64,000 bases of DNA from Bacillus sp. T3 (GTDB lineage: Bacteria > Bacillota > Bacilli > Bacillales > Cytobacillaceae). The notes below the pieces were generated by a model. It worked only from the letters and a program-made list of their open reading frames with translations, made no database searches and was not told the DNA's origin. The stretch spans positions 1,984,001-2,048,000 of the forward strand of contig NZ_CP137761.1 in the NCBI RefSeq assembly GCF_033449965.1, given 5' to 3'. Made by a program: the position numbers and the translations under genes. Positions 17,200 through 27,312 of this stretch are shown here, piece after piece (position 1 is the stretch's first letter; every line of letters begins with the position of its first letter).

Positions 17200-19744
17200 A
17201 TGAAAACACTAAACTCGATTTATCCGATAGCCGTTGAACATACGAAGAAAAAGGTCTATGAAGACATTGACCAGGTACCTTGAATATAAAGAAACAGCTC
17301 CTTCATTTGAACAGTTTAGGGCGGATCGCAGTCACTATCTTGAACAAATTTGGATTAATGTTTGGATCAATAAAGCAACAAATGCGGTAAATAAAAAAGA
17401 TAAGAAAGTTTTTTTAGCAGAAAAAGGCTTTGAAGTTGAGGGAGTAGACCGAAAGTTAATCAATCAATTATTTCGAACCGAAATACGGAACTATCAGCCT
17501 TTTGATGTGAATGCTTGGATTGATAGTGTTTTTTTAAACAATGAAAAAGCGTGGCAGGACCAATATTCAAAAGCTAGAAAGAAGCTATTTGAACGGTTGG
17601 AAGAAGAGCGTACAGCCAAACGAAAAACAGAGATAAATAATACGGTAATGAAGGCTTCACATGAATTATTACAAAAAGAGTATACAGTCATCTATTTATA
17701 TATTCGTGCTTATGTAGCGAGACATATTACCAATGATCTTATGCAAAATCCAAAATATGAGCTGAAAACATCCTATCAACATCAGAAATTAATCGAGGTG
17801 AAACCATCATTGGTTTCTCAAGATTATATCCAGGTAAGTGATTTTTTTGAAGAACTGACAGGAGCGATTCAAGAAACCTTTGATTGGGGACGAATATGAG
17901 TATGAGACCTACTATTTCCTATATGAAAATCTAATCAGTGAATATTTATTTGAAGTTGCACCAGCATTTTTTTTAAAACACGCTCCCAAAATGAAAACAT
18001 TATATAAGGATACTGTTGGAATTGATCTAAACGAATCGATCCTAATGGACATTCTGTACGATTTATTGGTGGAGCTGGCGATGGACTATACCGAAGATAT
18101 TCAAGAGGAGTATATAACAGATCTGGCCAAGCTATGTGAAGTTCCATTCGATGAAGTTAGTCATCTTAAAATTTTTGAGCATGACCTTGAACAAAGGGAA
18201 AAACGAAAAGCTGAAGAATTAGCGGAAATACAACGAAAAAAGCAGGAAGAAGCTAGAATTATAAAGGATGTATTTGGGATAGAATATAGCCCGAGCGTGG
18301 GGGGAATATTCATTTTGTCCTGCATATTGGTGAAACGAATACAGGGAAAACTCATCACGCTCTAACTCGGATGAAGGAAGCTCAAAGCGGATTGTATCTT
18401 GCTCCGCTACGATTATTAGCGCTTGAGGTTTACGACAAATTAAACGCAGATGGAGTTCCTTGCTCGTTAAAAACCGGTGAAGAAGAAAAAATGACAGAAG
18501 GAGCGACACACATTTCCTGTACTGTTGAAATGTTTTATGAAAAAGATCATTTTGATGTGATTGTCATTGATGAAGCGCAAATGCTAGCAGATAAAGACCG
18601 TGGTTTTTCCTGGTACAAAGCCATTACAAAAGCAAATGCGAATGAAGTTCACATCATTGGCAGCAGAAATATTAAAGAAATGCTTTTACAATTATTAGGG
18701 GATTCGAGTGTTGAAATCCATGAATATAAGCGTGAGATTCCCCTTGAGGTCGAAAAGAAAGAATTTAGTTTATCTCATACTAAAAAAGGTGATGCTTTAG
18801 TGTGTTTTTCGCGGAGAAGGGTTCTTGAAACCGCGGCAAGACTTCAAAGTATGAAGCATAAAGTCAGTATGATTTATGGAAGTATGCCACCTGAAACCAG
18901 AAAGAAGCAAATCCAACGCTTTAATGACGGTGAGACCACAACCATTGTTTCTACAGATGCAATTGGCATGGGATTGAATTTACCAATACGGCGGATTGTC
19001 TTTTTAGAAAATGAAAAATTTGATGGTACAAGAAGAAGACGATTGAGCTCACAGGAAGTTAAACAAATCGCCGGACGCGCTGGAAGGAAAGGCATATATG
19101 ACGTTGGGAAAGTGGCATTTACTTCTAACATTGGCTCAATGAAACGGCTTCTGCAAATGGAGGATGAGCCTGTCCTCTCCTTTGCAATAGCACCGACAAA
19201 TGCTGTATTTGAACGATTTCAAAGGTATTATCGTGATCTCGGTACTTTTTTTGAACTCTGGGATAAATTCGAAAGCCCAAAGGGAACGAAAAAAGCATCG
19301 TTGATGGAGGAACGTGAGCTATACGAAATGGTTCGTGGAACAGAGATAGAGGCACGTTTACCTTTAACGGAGCTTTATGGATTTCTCCATCTACCGTTTT
19401 CATCGAAAGAAATGGATTTAAAGCAGCAATGGAAAAAAACGATTCATGCAATCCTAGAAGGAAAAGAACTTCCAGAGCCGCTGCTGAAGAAAAAAAATCT
19501 TGAGGACCTTGAGCTTACATACAAGGCGTTAGGACTTCATCTTTTATTTCTTTATCGGTTAGATAAACGAACGGAAGCCCATTATTGGGAGATCGTACGC
19601 GAGGAGATCAGTGATGAAATCCATGAACATTTAAAACAGGATATTAAAATCTATAAAAATAAATGTAAACGCTGTGGGAGAAATCTTTCACTGGATTTCA
19701 CGTTTCCAATTTGTGACGACTGTCACAGTACACGATTTAAGTAA
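17200..19744 (+). pseudogene. SUV3-like DExH RNA helicase, frameshifted
   Basis: Three frames together encode one large ATP-dependent helicase. The N-terminal part (17200-18300) is a charged helical region unlike any domain I can name. The core begins with Walker A GETNTGKTHHAL, encoded at 18329-18364, just upstream of the third frame's first ATG. It continues with LAPLRLLALEVYDKL, the DEAQ box VIDEAQML, the SxTDAIGMGLNLP motif and QIAGRAGRKG, all as in SUV3/mitochondrial-type helicases. The C-terminus is a CxxC...CxxC zinc finger (CKRCG, CDDCH). Breaks lie near 17280, near 17885 (GGGG) and at a six-G run at 18298-18304. Restored length is about 840 residues. Confidence 0.75.
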
Positions 19745-19926
19745 GACTTTTAAAAAGGTGACTAGGGGGCTGCACCCTTAGTCACTAAAATCTATAAAAA
19801 TAAATGTAAACGCTGTGGGAGAAATCTTTCACTGGATTTCACGTTTCCAATTTGTGACGACTGTCACAGTACACGATTTAAGTAAGACTTTTAAAAAGGT
19901 GACTAGGGGGCTGCACCCTTAGTCAC
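19645..19926 (+). repeat. Direct tandem duplication, two 141-bp copies
   Basis: 19645-19785 and 19786-19926 appear identical by eye. Copy 1 holds the last 33 codons of the helicase, its stop and half of the terminator; copy 2 repeats them downstream and carries the complete terminator. Thus the zinc-finger codons occur a second time outside the gene. A recent slippage or assembly event is likely. Confidence 0.85.
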
Positions 19927-19933
19927 CTTTTTA
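19893..19933 (+). terminator. Terminator of the helicase gene
   Basis: AAAAAGGTGACTA pairs with TAGTCACCTTTTT around GGGGGCTGCACCCT. The first duplicate copy lacks the last bases of the right arm and the T tract. Confidence 0.8.
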
Positions 19934-20228
19934 AAATACCCGATTAGAACGACAAATGCACTTGATAAAAAATAGAAAATTTTAAAAATTCAATAACCCT
20001 ACTTTTAATGTGTATCTTTCTCTGTTACAATATTAATTAAATTGTTAAATCTGTTTTATAACAAGAAGGAATTAAGCGGTTACAGAGAGAATATTTAAAC
20101 TCGATCAAAAAGGATCTATTAGGGGTAGAACACAATCCACAAGAGAGAATAAAATGATTAGTTGTTGTCTAATCATGCTTAATTCATCAAGTTTACAGAA
20201 AAGTATTTTTATTTTTGAAAGGTAGGAA

Positions 20229-22421
20229 ATGACCATGACGAACTACATTGAAAAAGGCGATTTGAAAATCGCATCTGTACTTTATGATTTTGTAAACAAA
20301 GAGGTTTTACCAGGAAGCGGAGTGGAACAAGATTCTTTTTGGACAGGCTTTGAAGCATTAATCAATGAACTTTCTCCCGAGAATAAAGCACTTTTAGCTC
20401 GTCGTGACGAATTACAACGGAAAATTAATTCATGGCACCTAGAAAATAAAGGTGACTATGAATTTACTAATTATAAAGCATTTTTGCGAGAAATCGGGTA
20501 TCTAGAACCGAAACCAGAGGAATTTACAATCGATACAACGAATATCGATGATGAGGTGGCATTACAAGGTGGACCACAGCTTGTTGTGCCAATTAATAAT
20601 GCTCGTTATGCAATCAATGCGGCCAATGCTCGTTGGGGCAGTCTTTATGATGCACTGTATGGTACGGATGCAATCAGCGAAGAAAATGGAGCTGAGCGTG
20701 GAAAAGGCTATAATCCAGTTCGTGGTGCTCAAGTTATTGCATATGGTAAAGACTTCCTTGATAAAGCCATCCCACTATCCAATGGCTCACATAAAGAAGC
20801 TATCAAATATGCGATCATTGAGAATGAATTGGCGGTTACGTTAGAAAGCGGCAAAACGGTTGGACTAAAGGATGCTTCTAAACTAGTAGGTTATTTAGGT
20901 GAGCTAAGTGAGCCATCTTCAATTCTATTAAAAAATAACCGTATGCATTTAGAAATTCAAATTGACCGTAATCATCCTATTGGCAGCACAGATTCTGCAG
21001 GTGTAAAGGATATTATCCTGGAATCAGCTATTACGACGATTATGGACTGTGAAGATTCCGTTGCTGCTGTTGATGCAGACGATAAAGTTGAGGTTTACCA
21101 AAACTGGTTAGGTCTTATCAAAAGCGATTTAACTGCAAACTTTTATAAAGGCAGCAAGGAGTTAATACGTTCTTTAAATCCTGACCGACAATACCAAGCA
21201 ATTGGTGGCGGGACTCTAACATTATCGGGACGCTCCCTTATGTTTATCCGTAATGTAGGTCATTTAATGACAAATAATGCGATTTTAGATGGAGCTGGTA
21301 ATGAGATTCCAGAGGGAATTCTTGATGGAGTGATAACGAGCTTAATAGCGAAGCATGAAATAATTGGCAACAGCAAGTACAAAAACTCAGCTAAGGGTTC
21401 AATCTACATTGTAAAACCAAAAATGCATGGTTCACAAGAAGCGGCATTTGCCAACAAGCTATTTACTAGAATCGAAGAATTAATTGGCTTGAAACCAAAC
21501 ACATTAAAAATTGGTGTAATGGATGAAGAGCGACGTACATCCTTAAACCTAAAAGCATGTATTCGTGAAGTAAAAGAGAGAATCGCATTTATCAATACTG
21601 GTTTCTTAGATCGAACTGGTGATGAAATGCACACTTCGATGGAAGCAGGCCCAATGATTCGCAAAGGTGATATGAAAACCTCGGAATGGCTTGCATCTTA
21701 TGAAAAATCAAATGTGTTTGCTGGACTTGATTGCGGTCTCCAAGGTCATGCCCAAATCGGAAAAGGAATGTGGGCGATGCCAGACTTGATGGCGGATATG
21801 CTTCAACAAAAAATTGGTCATTTAAAAGCTGGTGCTAATACAGCGTGGGTACCATCACCAACGGCTGCAACCTTGCATGCGACACACTATCATCTTATAG
21901 ATGCAGTAGAAGTTCAAAATGGCTTGAAAAAGGATTCAACTGATTTAGTTGATGGAATTTTACAGGTTCCAGTTGCAAAAAATCCAAACTGGGCACCAGA
22001 AGAAATCCAAGCTGAGCTCGATAATAATGCGCAAGGGATTCTTGGCTATGTTGTTCGTTGGGTTGAACAAGGAGTAGGATGCTCAAAGGTACCTGATATT
22101 AACAATATCGGGTTAATGGAAGACCGTGCAACACTTCGGATTTCCAGTCAGCATATCGCAAACTGGTTACACCATGGTATTTGCACGAAAGAACAAGTGA
22201 TTGAGACGCTCGAGCGCATGGCTAAGGTCGTAGATGAGCAAAATGCCGGTGATGCTGCTTACCGTCCGATGGCTCCTAATTTCAATGATTCAGTTGCCTT
22301 CCAAGCTGCTTCTGATCTCATTTTCTTAGGCTATGACCAACCGAGCGGCTATACTGAGCCAATCCTACACCGTCGCCGTCAAGAAGCTAAAGCGAAATTT
22401 TTAGCCGAGCAAGTTCGTTAA
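20229..22421 (+). CDS. glcB: Malate synthase G
   Basis: Condenses glyoxylate and acetyl-CoA to malate. At 730 residues it is the long G-type rather than the ~530-residue A-type. Signatures are AINAANARWGSLYDALYGTD, MDCEDSVAAVDADDK with catalytic acidic residues, GRSLMFIRNVGHLMTN, and GDEMHTSMEAGPM. Starts exist at 20229 and 20235 (MTMTNY); GGTAGGAAATG is the ribosome site. The 300-bp leader has a small GATTAG/CTAATC hairpin at 20156 but no operator I can name. Together with the next two genes it forms a glyoxylate-handling block. Confidence 0.93.
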   Translation: MTMTNYIEKGDLKIASVLYDFVNKEVLPGSGVEQDSFWTGFEALINELSPENKALLARRDELQRKINSWHLENKGDYEFTNYKAFLREIGYLEPKPEEFTIDTTNIDDEVALQGGPQLVVPINNARYAINAANARWGSLYDALYGTDAISEENGAERGKGYNPVRGAQVIAYGKDFLDKAIPLSNGSHKEAIKYAIIENELAVTLESGKTVGLKDASKLVGYLGELSEPSSILLKNNRMHLEIQIDRNHPIGSTDSAGVKDIILESAITTIMDCEDSVAAVDADDKVEVYQNWLGLIKSDLTANFYKGSKELIRSLNPDRQYQAIGGGTLTLSGRSLMFIRNVGHLMTNNAILDGAGNEIPEGILDGVITSLIAKHEIIGNSKYKNSAKGSIYIVKPKMHGSQEAAFANKLFTRIEELIGLKPNTLKIGVMDEERRTSLNLKACIREVKERIAFINTGFLDRTGDEMHTSMEAGPMIRKGDMKTSEWLASYEKSNVFAGLDCGLQGHAQIGKGMWAMPDLMADMLQQKIGHLKAGANTAWVPSPTAATLHATHYHLIDAVEVQNGLKKDSTDLVDGILQVPVAKNPNWAPEEIQAELDNNAQGILGYVVRWVEQGVGCSKVPDINNIGLMEDRATLRISSQHIANWLHHGICTKEQVIETLERMAKVVDEQNAGDAAYRPMAPNFNDSVAFQAASDLIFLGYDQPSGYTEPILHRRRQEAKAKFLAEQVR

Positions 22422-22520
22422 TCTTTTTTAACAGAGCCAATGTGTTCCTTTAATTATCGGAATACATTGGTTTCATTTTGTTTATGGGAAACACTTACAT
22501 ACACTTACGGGGGACAGTTT

Positions 22521-23312
22521 ATGAAACCATTTTCCGTCAATTTATCAACGATATTTACTGAGGTTCCGTTTTTAGAACGATTTAAAAAGGCAAAGGAAGC
22601 GGGTTTTAAATATGTTGAATGCCAATTTCCTTACGATGTTCCAATTCGTGCCATTGAGGCCCAGCTAATAGAGACTGGATTAACTCTCGTTTTAATTAAT
22701 CTGCCACCAGGGAATTGGGAACAAGGTGATCGAGGAATGGCTATCTTTTCAGATAGAATACCAGAATTCAAAGAATCCGTGCAAAAAGGAATCGAATATG
22801 CGCGTGCGCTTGGGGTGGAAAAAATTCATTGCTTGGCCGGAGTGCTTACTTCCGATATGAACCGTGAGCAGGCACGTCAGGTTTATTTAGAGAATCTGAA
22901 ATACGCTGCCTTGGAAATGGCCCGTGAACAGATAACGTTGTTGATTGAACCTATTAATCATGCCGATATGCCATGGTATTTTTTACACAATATTGGTGAA
23001 GCTGCCAAGGTTTTGGACGAACTTGAACTGTCTAATCTCATGCTTCAGTTTGATTTTTACCATATACAAAGGCTTCATGGTAATCTGCTGGTAAACTTTG
23101 AGCGATTTTTAGATCGAATAGGTCATATTCAGGTCGCTGATGTTCCCGGTCGCCATGAACCAGGAACAGGAGAAATTAATTATCAGAATGTGATAAGTGA
23201 AGTACGAAGGCTAGGTTATCGTGGATATATCGGGTTAGAATACACCCCTATCGGTAAAAGTGAGGACAGCTTTGGCTGGGTACATCGTTTTGAAGGAGTT
23301 GCTAAAACATGA
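22521..23312 (+). CDS. hyi: Hydroxypyruvate isomerase-like TIM-barrel protein
   Basis: Likely interconverts hydroxypyruvate and tartronate semialdehyde. The 263 residues fit the Hyi/xylose-isomerase-like barrel: FSVNLSTIFTEVPFLERF at the N-terminus, CQFPYDVP, LINLPPGNWEQGDRG, LIEPINHADMPWYFL (metal-binding Glu) and QFDFYHIQRL, HIQVADVPGRHEPGTGEIN. I start at ATG 22521 behind GGGGGAC, not at the longer upstream frame. It overlaps the next gene by four bases (ATGA), so the two are translationally coupled. No glyoxylate carboligase lies beside it. Confidence 0.85.
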   Translation: MKPFSVNLSTIFTEVPFLERFKKAKEAGFKYVECQFPYDVPIRAIEAQLIETGLTLVLINLPPGNWEQGDRGMAIFSDRIPEFKESVQKGIEYARALGVEKIHCLAGVLTSDMNREQARQVYLENLKYAALEMAREQITLLIEPINHADMPWYFLHNIGEAAKVLDELELSNLMLQFDFYHIQRLHGNLLVNFERFLDRIGHIQVADVPGRHEPGTGEINYQNVISEVRRLGYRGYIGLEYTPIGKSEDSFGWVHRFEGVAKT

Positions 23313-24214
23313 AAATTGGGTTTATTGGCACAGGTGTAATGGGAAGTAGAATGGTTATGAAGCTTTTAGATGCGGGGCACGAGGTAGTCGTTTACAATCG
23401 AACTCCTGAAAAGTTAATACCCTTAATTGAAAGGGGGGCAACTGCGAAGGATGATATTGCATCATTAGCAGGTGAAGCGGATATTGTTTGTACGTGCCTA
23501 CCGATGCCAAAGGATGTTGAGAATGTTTATCTTGGTGTAAATGGAATTTTTCAAAATGCCAAACGAGATGCTGTTTGTGTGGACTTTACAACCATAGATG
23601 TCGAAACAAGCAGGATGATGGCTAAGGAAGCGGACAGGTTTGGTGTAGGATATTTAGATGCACCTGTTAGCGGGGGACCTGAAGGGGTTGAGCTGGGCTC
23701 TTTAACGATTATGGTTGGAGGGAAGAAAGAAGATTTTGATAAGACTTCAAAGCTATTTGAGATTCTCGGTGAGACAATTGTTCATCTTGGATCGTCTGGT
23801 GCAGGATCGATTGCCAAATTGATCAACCAATATCTCGTAGCTGTTCATTCTGTGGCAGCCTCTGAAGCGATGGTTGCGGGTACTAGTTTAGGGCTTGATT
23901 CTGACCAACTTTATCAATTATTAAAGGTAAGCTATGGTGATAGTAAAATGCTCCGTCGCCATATGGATGGGTTTGTACTTAGTCGGCAATTTACACCAGG
24001 TGGGGCGGTGAAATATGTCCATAAAGATGTCGTTCTTGCTAATCAACTGTTTGCTGAGACGGGGCTGACTCGATTTTTAGGTCAACACGCGGAGGAATCC
24101 TTTAAAGACGCGATGGACAAAGGTTTGGGGGATTTAGACATGTCTGCAGTCATTCAGCCGTTAGAGGAAGAATGTGGCGTAGTCGTTCAACAAGGGGAAT
24201 TCCAAAAAAAGTAG
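23309..24214 (+). CDS. garR: Tartronate semialdehyde (2-hydroxy-3-oxopropionate) reductase family
   Basis: NAD(P)H beta-hydroxyacid dehydrogenase, likely making D-glycerate from tartronate semialdehyde. The 301 residues show the Rossmann motif FIGTGVMGSRM, the substrate segment DAPVSGGPEGVELGSLTIMVGG, and the catalytic-Lys helix GAGSIAKLINQYLV. Pairing with Hyi supports the GarR call over 3-hydroxyisobutyrate dehydrogenase, which has the same fold. The C-terminal tail (LEEECGVVVQQGEFQKK) is family-typical in length. Confidence 0.82.
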   Translation: MKIGFIGTGVMGSRMVMKLLDAGHEVVVYNRTPEKLIPLIERGATAKDDIASLAGEADIVCTCLPMPKDVENVYLGVNGIFQNAKRDAVCVDFTTIDVETSRMMAKEADRFGVGYLDAPVSGGPEGVELGSLTIMVGGKKEDFDKTSKLFEILGETIVHLGSSGAGSIAKLINQYLVAVHSVAASEAMVAGTSLGLDSDQLYQLLKVSYGDSKMLRRHMDGFVLSRQFTPGGAVKYVHKDVVLANQLFAETGLTRFLGQHAEESFKDAMDKGLGDLDMSAVIQPLEEECGVVVQQGEFQKK

Positions 24215-24231
24215 GGTTAAATAAACGAATG

Positions 24232-24264
24232 AAAAGGTGGTTCCTCTTCGGAAACCACCTTTTT
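24232..24264. terminator. Bidirectional terminator between garR and MFS gene
   Basis: AAAAGGTGGTTCC and GGAAACCACCTTTTT pair around TCTTC. Confidence 0.85.
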
Positions 24265-24276
24265 CTAATCCTTAAC

Positions 24277-25623
24277 CTACTCTGCTTGTGTCTTGAGTGT
24301 GATATTATCAATAGCACGCTGATCCCAAATGAGAAATGCTGTGCCAAGAGAAAGAATACTACCGATAAATCCAAACAAGAACAGGTTATGAATTCCTCCC
24401 ATAAACGTTTCTGAGCCATTTAACAATGCACCCATAATGGTGACACCAATCGCTGTTCCCATGTTTCGACTAAACATAAAAAATGATGTTGAAATTCCTT
24501 TTTCATGTGTACCGACAAGCTGCTGAACACCGATCAAGCCAACTGTACTAATTAACCCATAGGCCAAGCCTTGAATAATCATAATGAACAGAATATACCA
24601 AAATCCGTGTTGTTCGTTTAATAATACGAGTAATACCCCTGACAATAACAAAAGGGCATTTCCGATTATCAGTAGCATCCGATAACCATATTTAGAAATC
24701 CAAACACCTGCTGGGACTGAAACGATCATCCAACCGATTGCTACACCGAGTAAGGCTGCACCGCTTAAAAATAATGATAATTTAGCCACGTCCTGTAAAA
24801 ATAATGGTACAAAACTAGAGGTACCAAACAATGCCACACAGCCGATAAACGAGTTGATATTGATCCAAGAAATAGTCTTATTTTTAAACATCGAGATAGG
24901 GATGATTGGTGACTTATGTTTTTTCTCAAAAAGATAAAATATGATCATCAGCAGTGTTCCCAATACTGCGTAAAAAAGGCGATGTTTCTCAACAACCGTA
25001 ACAAGTAGAAGGAGAGTTACGGCCGCACCGAAAAGGAATGCACCAACATAATCGATATTCGCTTTTTTGGGCTGATATACCTCTTTATATGGCATTAGTG
25101 TTAAAAAGGCAATCAGACAAACAGGTATATTGACGTAAAAAATCCATCTCCACGTCATGAATTCAACAAAAAAAGCTCCCAAAAGTGGTGCTAAAATGGC
25201 TGAGAGTCCCCACATAGCCGTAAACAGCGCTTGAATTTTTCCACGCTTTTCTGGTGGAAATAAATCGCCAGCGATAATGGCGGGAAATGGCATCATAAAG
25301 CCTGCTCCTATTCCTTGAAAGGCACGGAAGATGACTAATTGAACCATGTTATCAGATAATCCACAAAGCAACGAACCTAGTAAAAATAAAATAATACCAG
25401 CACTAAAGACTTTTTTTCTTCCAAACAAATCAGACAATCTTCCAGCAACAGGAGAAAGGATTGTACTTGCGATCATATACGAGGCAAATGACCATGCATA
25501 AAGATCAAATCTTCCTAATTCTTCAGCAATGATCGGCATCGTAGTATTCATAATGGTTGAATCAATGGATGCGACAAGCATGGCTAGGACAATGCTAACC
25601 ATGACAAATATTCTACTATTCAT
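24277..25623 (-). CDS. MFS multidrug-type efflux transporter
   Basis: A 448-residue major facilitator protein with about 14 hydrophobic helices. Motif D1-like ASIDSTIMNTTMPIIAEELG (in first helix), motif A GRLSDLFGRKKVF, motif C-like GWRWIFYVN-type region TWRWIFYVNIP and GTAIGVTIMGALL mark the DHA2 drug:H+ antiporter group. Starting at ATG 25623 behind GGGAGG; a longer frame from TTG 25638 would overlap this ribosome site. Substrate unknown. Confidence 0.8.
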   Translation of the reverse strand: MNSRIFVMVSIVLAMLVASIDSTIMNTTMPIIAEELGRFDLYAWSFASYMIASTILSPVAGRLSDLFGRKKVFSAGIILFLLGSLLCGLSDNMVQLVIFRAFQGIGAGFMMPFPAIIAGDLFPPEKRGKIQALFTAMWGLSAILAPLLGAFFVEFMTWRWIFYVNIPVCLIAFLTLMPYKEVYQPKKANIDYVGAFLFGAAVTLLLLVTVVEKHRLFYAVLGTLLMIIFYLFEKKHKSPIIPISMFKNKTISWININSFIGCVALFGTSSFVPLFLQDVAKLSLFLSGAALLGVAIGWMIVSVPAGVWISKYGYRMLLIIGNALLLLSGVLLVLLNEQHGFWYILFIMIIQGLAYGLISTVGLIGVQQLVGTHEKGISTSFFMFSRNMGTAIGVTIMGALLNGSETFMGGIHNLFLFGFIGSILSLGTAFLIWDQRAIDNITLKTQAE

Positions 25624-25811
25624 TTTATAACCTCCCAAAGCTACATAAGAACATATTATAACTGCTAGCTACCATTATGAGAAATAAATTTGCATTTAAA
25701 GAACAATTTTATGTCTCATTATCAATGTGAATCCTTGTCACCATAGTTTTTCACCTAATTTTTTGGTAAGGTAGTAAAAAAGGCAAAATTTTTGAAAAGG
25801 GGAATGCTCTG

Positions 25812-26636
25812 ATGGGTCAAGCTTTAACTGGAAAAACAATCGCAATAGCCGGAAGCCGCAAATTAGAGGAAATCAGTGCTCTAATTGAAAAACAAGGTGG
25901 AATGGCCGTAATACGACCATTACAAGGTACTGTATTTTTTGCAGAGAAGGAAGTAGAGGTTGATTTGCGCCGTTTTGTGGAAGAAGGTGCGGACTGGGTT
26001 ATTTTAACAACTGGAATTGGTACAACTAGTTTAATTGATTTAGCTGATAAACTTGGAATCAAGGAGAAACTCCTTAATCGATTTAAAGAAGCTAAAATCG
26101 GTGCACGAGGCTATAAGACGTTAGCTGTTTTGAAAAATTTAGAAATTGCACCTGTTGCAGTGGACGATGATGGAACGAATAGAGGGCTCGTGCGCTCCCT
26201 AGAAAAATATGATTTCACTGGAAAAAGAGTATTAGTTCAGCTTCATGGCGAAGCGGCACCAGCATTGATTCGTTTTCTGGAAACAAATGGTGCGATCGTT
26301 CAGCAAATTTTACCTTATTTACATACTCCACCACAAACGGATACAGTTGAACAATTGTGTCAAGAATTACTTGAAGGCAGAGTAAATGCAGTTTGTTTTA
26401 CAACCGCTGTTCAAGTTCGGTTTCTGTTTGAGTATGCGAAGGAACATGGGTACATAGAGGACATTGTGAAGAGATTTAATCAAGATGCTCTAGCTGTAGC
26501 GGTAGGCAAAATAACTGCAGAGAGTATTCGCGAAGAAGGAATTGAGCGGTTGGTTGCGCCTGAATTTGAACGAATGGGCGCGATGATTGTTGAATTAGCT
26601 CGTTACTATGATCAACTGGATAAATCATTGTTATAA
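25812..26636 (+). CDS. hemD: Uroporphyrinogen-III synthase
   Basis: Cyclises hydroxymethylbilane for heme, siroheme and cobalamin synthesis. The 274 residues show two Rossmann-like halves: GKTIAIAGSRKLEEISALIEKQGG at the N-terminus (in two overlapping parts), DWVILTTGIGTTSL, then GKRVLVQLHGEAAPALIRFLE and AVCFTTAVQVRFLFEYA, with AVAVGKITAESIREEGI near the end. Isolated from other heme genes here. An AAAAGGGGAATG ribosome site precedes it. Confidence 0.85.
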   Translation: MGQALTGKTIAIAGSRKLEEISALIEKQGGMAVIRPLQGTVFFAEKEVEVDLRRFVEEGADWVILTTGIGTTSLIDLADKLGIKEKLLNRFKEAKIGARGYKTLAVLKNLEIAPVAVDDDGTNRGLVRSLEKYDFTGKRVLVQLHGEAAPALIRFLETNGAIVQQILPYLHTPPQTDTVEQLCQELLEGRVNAVCFTTAVQVRFLFEYAKEHGYIEDIVKRFNQDALAVAVGKITAESIREEGIERLVAPEFERMGAMIVELARYYDQLDKSLL

Positions 26637-26825
26637 GTGAATAAGTTAAGCTAATGATTCATTATGCTTTATTGCTTATATTATTCACAGGTTTTGGCAA
26701 AAGTGGTTAATGGAATGATGCTGTATATATTTGTCACCAAACCTTAACGATTAATAAGATTTCTAACATCATTTCCTTGTTAAAATAAAGACAACGCTTG
26801 TACTAACACATTTGAGGTGAACTCC

Positions 26826-27269
26826 ATGAAGAAAAGGAAACTCTTTGCTATTTGCAGCTTCGTATTTATTTTGATTTTAGCTGGGTGTGGCTCTAAAGAT
26901 GAATTAACTTTAGATTCTAAGCATAAAGAATTACCTGATTTTGTGCTTAATACTTCTGATATGATTCAAGAAACCTATATAATGGCTGCTACTTACCCTG
27001 AAGCATTAGCATCTGTCCCTTGTTATTGTGGTTGTAATGAAACGGACGGACATATCAGTAATTTGGATTGTTTCGTTGATAGTATGAATTCTGATAACGC
27101 AGTAACGGAATGGGATGCAATGGGTGTATCTTGAGACATTTGTGTAGAGATCGCCCGTGAGGCGACTGAAATGTATCAGGATGGAAAAGAATTAAAAGAT
27201 ATTAACAAATATATAACAGAAAAATACGCAGATTATGGTACACCAACACCAACCCCTGTACCAAAGTAA
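26826..27269 (+). CDS. PCYCGC-motif lipoprotein, possible selenoprotein (in-frame UGA)
   Basis: A small exported lipoprotein. Residues 1-21 form a lipobox signal (hydrophobic core, L-A-G-C with Cys21 as the lipidated residue). PCYCGC lies at 65-70, followed by DGHISNLDCF. At codon 103 the frame meets TGA (27132-27134). Translation through it continues cleanly for 44 codons (DICVEIAREATEMYQDG... to TAA 27267) and yields MGV-S-U-D-I-C, where family members have Cys in a CxxC pair. So UGA falls exactly on a redox-motif cysteine and would give UxxC, a common selenoprotein arrangement. A hairpin follows at once. Alternatives are a nonsense mutation or base error. GTG 26817 is also possible as start, but ATG 26826 is better spaced from TTGAGG. 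Confidence 0.75.
27136..27174 (+). promoter_or_regulatory. SECIS-like hairpin just after the in-frame UGA
   Basis: ACATTT (27136-27141) pairs with AAATGT (27169-27174). Inside, TCGCC (27151-27155) pairs with GGCGA (27161-27165), leaving a CGTGA apical loop that contains GU. The G lies 22 nt after the UGA, inside the window reported for bacterial SECIS elements (roughly 16-37 nt). Asymmetric internal loop of 9 and 3 nt between stems. Confidence 0.55.
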
Positions 27270-27282
27270 TTCGAACACACGG

Positions 27283-27312
27283 AAAAAGCCATCATTACGA
27301 TGGCTTTTTTTT
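27283..27312 (+). terminator. Terminator of the PCYCGC gene
   Basis: AAAAAGCCATC and GATGGCTTTTTTTT pair around ATTAC, 14 bases after the downstream TAA, not after the UGA. This supports 27269 as the real gene end. Confidence 0.9.
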
